Shown one piece after another: positions 58,601 through 64,000 of a stretch of 64,000 nucleotides of DNA (position 1 is the stretch's first letter; each line of letters begins with the position of its first letter). The stretch covers positions 47,862,542 to 47,926,541 of the forward strand of contig CM055099.1 in assembly GCA_029204225.1 (NCBI GenBank), written 5' to 3'. Below the pieces are notes generated by a model that worked only from the letters and a program-made list of their open reading frames with translations, had not been told where the DNA came from and made no database searches. The position numbers were made by a program, and so were the translations under genes. Origin of the DNA: Diphasiastrum complanatum (lineage: Eukaryota > Streptophyta > Lycopodiopsida > Lycopodiales > Lycopodiaceae).

Positions 58601-58690
58601 AATAGGATCTAAGAGAATATGTACATCTTATCTAGTACATCCTGATCCACACGTGTAAACAACATCTTGACATGTGGAAGCATTTACTCA
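55602..58690. other. 3' UTR and flank of the ARIADNE gene, no other gene seen
   Basis: The first several hundred bases should be 3' UTR, but no clear AATAAA signal marks its end. The rest shows no coding or transposon signature I can support. Short frames at 56795-57160 (minus) and 57698-57901 (plus) have no recognisable domain. Confidence 0.5.
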
Positions 58691-58708
58691 TTCACATGGA
58701 AGTGCAAG

Positions 58709-59155
58709 CTAATTACAAGGAGTTTGACCAAATGACTTTTTCCAAGATTCTACAGCTATGCACTCGGATGATGGCACATGATGAAGTTGTACCTCCTTGG
58801 ATTGCACCCTCTCCCTCACAAAGTGATGAGCTATCTCAATATGCTTTGTTCTAGCATGGAAGGTAGAATTTGTAGCAATTTGTTGAGATGCTTGATTGTC
58901 ACAATAGATGCAAGAGATCTCCTTGACCTTCATCACTTGAAGCTCCTTCAAAAGTCTTCTTAGCCAAAGGAGTTCTTTTGTTGTTAAAGTTAAGGCCTTG
59001 TACTCGGCTTCACAAGAAGAAAGTGAGGTTGTATCTTGCTTTTTGAAAAGCCAAGATATCACTCCTCCACAATGGAAAGTGGCAAATGCACTTATGAATT
59101 TCCTATCCATCTTGTCTCCTGCAAAATCCGAATCCGAGTATGCCCTCAAGTGCAA
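58709..59155 (-). pseudogene. Copia-3 RNase H
   Basis: Open frame of 148 codons with AYSDSDFAGDKMDRK, GGVISWLFKKQDTTSLSSCE followed by AEYKAL, CDNQASQQIATNSTFHARTK and HIEIAHHFVRE. These are the catalytic Asp, Glu and Asp segments of copia RNase H. The last residues diverge from the usual ADIFTKAL end. Confidence 0.8.
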
Positions 59156-59238
59156 GTTAGATCCTTGATAGAGAATGCCAAAAAATCTAGTAGAAGAGAT
59201 ATATCAAAGTACTCTTTTGGCACTTTTCCAATGATGTA

Positions 59239-60098
59239 TCAAGGACCTTTCATGTGTTGGCTTAACTTGCTTACACAATAACTCAAATCTAGTCTAGTGA
59301 TTTTGAAATAGATTAAGGAGCCTCTAAGCTTTCTAAAGAGTGTGATGTCCTCAAAGGATGCTTCATCACCATCATTGAAAACTTTAACAACTTTCTCCAT
59401 AGGGGTGTCAATCCCTTTACAATCTTTCATGCCAAACCTTTCAAGAATGGAAGTAGCATACTTTGATTGACTTATGAAAGTGAAATAACTACCTCTAAAA
59501 ACTTCTACTCCAAGTATGAACTTAAGAAGTCCTAGATCTACCATCTTGAATTCACTAGACAAGGCGACTTTAACTTTTCTTATGCCTTCACCATCATTTC
59601 ATGTCAACATGATATCATCAACATAAAGAACCAATATGATGATCTGTCTATCATTACACTTGATGTACAAAGAAGGTTCATAAGGACTAATTACAAAGCC
59701 AAAAGAAGAAAATGCAACCTAGAGTACCAAGCTCTAGGTGCTTGCTTAAGGCCATATAGACTCTTCTTCAAGTGGTAAACTTTGTCTTCCTCTCCATCCT
59801 TGATGAAGCCCTTGGGTTGCAACATGTATATCTCCTCCAAGCAGCCATTAATAAATGCATTGGTCACATCCATTTGAAAGAGATCCCATTTGAACAAACT
59901 AGCAATACAAATGATCAATCTAATTGTTACAAGCTTTGCTATAGCTGCAAATGTTTCTTCATAATCTTTGCCTTTAGTTTGATGAAGCCCTTTAGCAACA
60001 AGTCCAGCTTTGTACTCATCTATAGATCCATCTTGATTGTACTTTAATCTATATATCCACTTACATGCAAGTGGATTCTTCCCATATGGAAGGTACAC
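59239..60098 (-). pseudogene. Copia-3 reverse transcriptase
   Basis: Frame 59691-60098 has NPLACKWIYRLKYNQDGSID, QMDVTNAFINGCLEEIYMLQ and KSLYGLKQAPRAWY. Frame 59239-59562 has the later palm/thumb part (DLGLLKFILGVEVFR, KLRGSLIYFKITRLDLSYCV). A frameshift separates them; the catalytic motif region near 59600 reads as a decayed LYVDD on the minus strand. Confidence 0.8.
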
Positions 60099-60327
60099 AA
60101 GATTCCAAGTTCGATTATCTACTCAAGAATCAAACTCTACTTGCATTGCATCTCTCTAAACATGTGATTTCTAGCATCTCCAAAACTTGAAGGCTCTTCA
60201 AGAATTAAAAGAGTAAGATGTAGAAGGACTTGAGTCTTCCCTTTGCTTTCCCTTTTCAAGATAGGTAAGCCTTGATGGCTCAGCCTTGTTCCTTGTAGAT
60301 CTCCTCGGCCCCTTTGGCTCTTGAGAT

Positions 60328-60833
60328 TTATCGTCCAAAAGCACATCTTCTTAAGCTCCTCCTCAGATCTTGCAAGATCTTGGACACATAGAGGATTGAT
60401 GCACTTGAATGGATCTTAGAACATTGAGCTTCATCAAATAAGACATCCTTACTAACTTTCACTTTCTTTGAAATAGGATAAAAAATCCTATAACCTTTGC
60501 TATTTTCATTATAGCCTACAAAAATTCCTTTGAAAGAAGTTGCATCCTCTTTCTTTCTAGTTTCCAAAGAAATGTGGACATAACATATACATCCAAACAC
60601 TTTCAAATCCTTAACATTTGGCTTATTTCCATACAAAACTTGATATGGTGAGATCCCATCAATGGCACTACTTGGAAGCCTATTACATAAATAGTTAGCA
60701 CATCTTATGGCCTCTCCCAAAATGAGATGGGTAGAGATGCATCTAGCCTCAAAGACTTTGCACACTCACATAGGCTTCTATGTTTTCTCTCGGCCACCCC
60801 ATTTTGTTGGGGGGTGTAGGAACATGTGTACTA
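60328..60833 (-). pseudogene. Copia-3 integrase C-terminal part
   Basis: Begins YTPQQNGVAERKHRSLCE near 60775-60830, the end of the integrase core. It continues in an open frame (60328-60765) through GEAIRCANYLCNRLPSSAID, NVKDLKVFGCICYVH and FKGIFVGYNENSKGYRI to VSKDVLFDEAQ. Catalytic residues upstream are missing because of truncation. Confidence 0.8.
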
Positions 60834-61685
60834 TCTTTTAATGCCATTACTCTCACAGAAATCTCAGATTGCTGTTGATTTCACACGTGTGGACTGTCCA
60901 CAACATGTACTTGTGATCTCCTAAGGTGTGTAGATGCACCAAGATCAAGACTAGATTGAGATTCAAGATCTACCTTTGATTCTATGGCAAAAACACACTA
61001 CTACATGCATTCAATCACTTCCAACTCTCACTCACACGTGTAAGAAGTGTTCAAAAAATAATCTAAGTAAAAACAAGCTGCTCTCCTCTGGTAGAGAGAG
61101 AAAATCATCATGAGCTCTCGGGTAGAGAGAAAGCTAGAAAACCAATTACTCACAAAATCCACTCAATCTCCAAATCAATTACATCCAAAATGAGGAGTAC
61201 AATGATACTAGTAGATCCACGAGCTACCACTATGCTTAACTATGATTGGACCACACTTTTGCCACCTCTTAATCCTATTGGACCATTGATCCATTCACCT
61301 CTAAATTCTATTGGACCTCTCATGGTTCCACCTCTATATCCTATTGGACCTCTCATGGTTCCACCTCTAAATCCTATTGGACCTCTTAAACTTCATCAAA
61401 CAAAAGCATTACACTTGTCTACACTCTAATTGGCACGAGTTTGGTCTCCTACTCTATTTTGGCTCAATAGTGGCATTACAAGTGGAAATGGATAATTTGC
61501 TTTCTATGCCAAAGTTGACCCTCTCAACATCCTACACCTAAATGCTTGATTATGAAACCCTATATCAAACATTTTTTATTTACTTTACAATTCTCCACAT
61601 GTGGGAACATCCTCCACACATGTGAGATTCACTTACAAACTTCTATCATAAAAAATACCAAGCTAGATTTTTGCCAATTTCTCAC
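60834..61685. other. Spacer between copia relics
   Basis: No gene recognised. Contains CACACGTGTGGA near 60889 and related ACACGTGT words, and the tandem repeat listed next. Confidence 0.45.
61245..61400. repeat. Minisatellite, about 33-bp unit
   Basis: Unit TCCTATTGGACCTCTCATGG plus TTCCACCTCTAAA in two near-exact copies with diverged partial copies on both sides. Confidence 0.75.
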
Positions 61686-61819
61686 AATTGCAGTACTGTA
61701 GAATGCAAGATATAATAGCAGATATTTTTACCAAAGCTTTAAGTTTGGATACACATAGAAGATTTAGTGTAGAACTAAGTTTGAAGGTCAAGCATTCGAG
61801 GATTCAGATTAAGGGAGAG
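61686..61819 (+). pseudogene. Copia RNase H terminus and polypurine tract
   Basis: Reads MQDIIADIFTKALSLDTHRR, the typical last residues of copia pol. About 60 nt later the purine-rich AAGGGAGAG (61811-61819) precedes an LTR start. Nothing of the element remains upstream. Confidence 0.65.
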
Positions 61820-62043
61820 TGTTGGATTATTCTCCTTCTTACCAATCGACTAATCGGTTTTAATCTTTATCCGTTGTTTATTCAGTTCTGTGGATTTTCC
61901 CGTGTCTTGACACAATTTGTAGTTTTACAAGTGTTTTTACACAATCTATAGAATTACACGGAGTTTTACCACAGTGTCGCATTTCATTTTTCTCTCACTT
62001 CAGCTTTCTCACTTGTCAGAAAATACACGGAGTTTTACCTTAG
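61820..62043 (+). repeat. Truncated 3' LTR
   Basis: Starts TGTTGGATTATTCTCC directly after the polypurine tract. It ends abruptly at about 62043, where the frame of a different copia begins. ACACGGAGTTTTACC occurs twice in its last 90 bp. Confidence 0.5.
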
Positions 62044-63250
62044 TTCCTGCATGGGGATCTCAAAGAAGAGCTCTATATGGATCAACCACATGTAAATCAT
62101 TTGCTGATTATGCCTGCAAGATGCATAAAAGCATGGACTGAAATAGTTTGCCAGACAGTGTTACAAAAAAAAAGGATCATGCTCTCAGATCTTTGGGTTT
62201 CCAACTCCTAATGGATGATTATAATGTCTATGTGAAAGTCATAGATGGAGAAATCATCATCATCGGTGTCTATGTAGATGACACACTGATCCTAGTATAA
62301 AGAAGTGATCAGCTAATTGCACAAGTGAAGGAAGATATTTTTAAACACTTTGAAATATCAGACCTAGGAGAAGCAAAATGCTACCTGGGATTACAGATCA
62401 ATAGAGACCTTCAGAATGGTAGACTATATTTACACCAATTCAGGTACATTCAGAAAATCATGGATGATTTCCAGATGATAGATTGCAAAGGAGTAAATAC
62501 TCTGACCAAAGACAACTGTCCCAAAAATGAAGAAGAACAAGAAGAAATGCTCAATAATCCTTACAGAAGGTTAATTGGTTCTCTGATGTACTTGGCAGAT
62601 AAATACAAGGCCGGACATTGCCTACGCAGTGTTCAGACTGAGCCAATTTAATATTAATTTAGGACCCATACACTGGAAAATTGCCAAGAGAATCCTAAGG
62701 TACCTACAACATACAAAAAAGGACTATGGCCTTTGCTATTCTAGAGATGCAGGATTTCAGGTGGAGTCCTACAGTGATGCGAGCTGGGCATCCATGAAAG
62801 ATGACTGCAAGAGCATCTCCAGAGGATGCACCATAGCAACAAACATAGCTGCTCATTGGGTCAGTAAGAAGCAGACCATACTATTCAATCATTATGTGAG
62901 ACAGAATACGTTGTTGCGGCTAAGACGGCTAACGAGCTGACCTGGCTCAAACAATTCCTAGAGGGACTGGGAGAGAACACTGATGAGCTGTTGATTCTCT
63001 ACATGGATAATACATCCGCTATACATTTGACGAAAGATCTTGTGTTTCATTCCAGAACGAAACACATTGCTATTAAGTATCACCTAATCAGAAATTTGGT
63101 CAAGAGAGACAAGCTAAAGACTACGTTCATTCCAACTAAATAGACGGTAGTCGACATATTCACAATGCCTCTGGATAAGGCAATGTTTGAAAGACAGAGT
63201 GCAAGCCTGGGAATCACAAGGATACCTCGCTTTGAGAGGGAGCTAAAGAA
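62044..63250 (+). pseudogene. Copia reverse transcriptase and RNase H relic, Copia-1 family (Copia-4)
   Basis: Starts inside RT at FLHGDLKEELYMDQP. It continues past the catalytic GVYVDDTLIL (about 62265-62295, followed by a stop) and the frame 62325-62651 (HFEISDLGEAKCYLGLQINR). RNase H is 62629-62940 and beyond (SYSDASWASMKDDCKSISRG), with TKHIAIKYHLIRN near 63058 and VVDIFTMPLDKAMFERQ near 63150. It shares residues such as DDCKS.SRGCTIA and IAIKYHLIR with Copia-1, so the same family. Stops and frameshifts throughout. Confidence 0.8.
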
Positions 63251-64000
63251 ACTGAAGGCTTCTAATGTCAGGCGTTCGTATCTTGTGATCTGTCTATAGA
63301 AATACATGCAAAAACCCAACAGGCTTTGGCTGCAACCACTCTGCAACACAAGGCACCACCCAACGCAAACCACTGGCACCATTGGAACTGTCGAGGCACC
63401 GCAACATTCTAGCCTACGGTCAACATATGGCTGCAACAAACTGTAGCTCGCACCGTTGGAAGCCCTTGTATGAGTCTAGCATGCGGTCAATATATGGCTG
63501 CAACGAACTACAGCTCACCACCGACTCACTGAGGAACCGAAGAAAATCGCATGTCAATGCTTGCGGTCAACATATGGTGTGACCGCACCGCAATATCATG
63601 CTCCGGACCGCATCTCTTTACATTTTGAACTAACGCATGAACGGGTAGTGATTGCAACGAGACACAAGAAAAGCACGGAGGAAAGCAACAAGCAACCAAA
63701 AGTAGTTTCAATTAGCATAAGATGTTCTTTTGATTACCACAAATTAGATTAATTAATCTCTTCATTGTTCACATATAGGATCAACGTGAGAGACAGTAAC
63801 AAACATCAGATGCCTCAGATAAAAGCATCTATCAGAGCTAGTATATGTTTCACTAGTGACTCGTAAGGGAGCGTATCTCTTTTGCGGTAATGCACTGTTT
63901 GGGATACAGATAGCACTCAGAGTTTTTTTGTAAAACTTAAATTTGATTATAGATGATTTTCGCATTTTGCCAGACGTGTGCAATATGTGAATTCTATGAT
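63251..64000. other. Sequence downstream of Copia-4
   Basis: No gene seen. The words TGCGGTCAACATATGG and GGCTGCAAC(A/G)AACT recur at about 63415, 63483 and 63561, a loose repeat of 65-80 nt. In position this matches the post-RNase H spacer of Copia-1. Confidence 0.45.

Larger units (their letters stand above)
58700..60833 (-). mobile_element. Copia relic from mid-integrase to RNase H (Copia-3)
   Basis: On the minus strand integrase, RT and RNase H pieces appear in copia order, with protein-level conservation better than in the other relics. It is truncated upstream near 60833, inside integrase. No LTR was identified at its 3' side. It belongs to a different lineage from Copia-1. Confidence 0.8.

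Overview
This is nuclear DNA from a land plant with a large, repeat-rich genome. The evidence is spliced plant-type coding exons with GT..AG junctions, Ty1/copia elements primed by initiator tRNA-Met (TGGTATCAGAGC-type primer sites), Ty3/gypsy, LINE and hAT relics, and AT-rich introns. A fern, gymnosperm or large-genome angiosperm would all fit; I cannot place it more finely.

The window holds one intact host gene. It runs on the + strand from an ATG at 9384 to a stop at 55601 and encodes an ARIADNE-family RBR E3 ubiquitin ligase of the plant ARI7/ARI8 type. I reconstructed 15 coding exons totalling 1794 nt (597 codons plus stop). Every junction is GT..AG, phases match across all joins, and no exon is broken. 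Domain order is acidic N-terminus, RING1, IBR, RING2 with its catalytic Cys, Ariadne domain and a C-terminal RanBP2-type zinc finger. Coding sequence is about 4% of the 46-kb gene; five long introns (2, 4, 8, 10 and 11) carry nearly all the transposon sequence.

Layout. 1-8350: two degenerate copia elements, one per strand, upstream of the gene. 8.4-9.38 kb: probable promoter and 5' UTR. Intron 2 (10927-18484): a non-autonomous LTR element, a probable second LTR, a hAT-like end and a copia relic that has lost protease and integrase. Intron 4 (19008-25688): copia gag/protease, a degenerate tandem array, copia integrase and a gypsy relic. Intron 6: a small palindrome-rich element. Intron 8 (27201-34313): a 3428-bp hAT-type DNA transposon with matching ends and a perfect 8-bp target duplication. 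Intron 10 (34665-41286): a second hAT copy that keeps the DUF659/hAT transposase core, abutting copia reverse transcriptase. Intron 11 (41335-53673): an LTR with primer site, four LINE segments in one orientation separated by pyrimidine microsatellites, a second copy of the non-autonomous LTR element and a LINE endonuclease relic. 55.6-64 kb: 3' flank, then three copia relics.

Most worth a second look: the intact gene stretched over 46 kb; the hAT-like family whose TAGTTGC ends adjoin long perfect palindromes differing in sequence from copy to copy; the LINE family whose 3' ends run into (CT)n or (CTTT)n rather than poly(A); and copia elements with tandemly repeated primer-binding sites 31 nt apart. 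I found no wholly new gene system.
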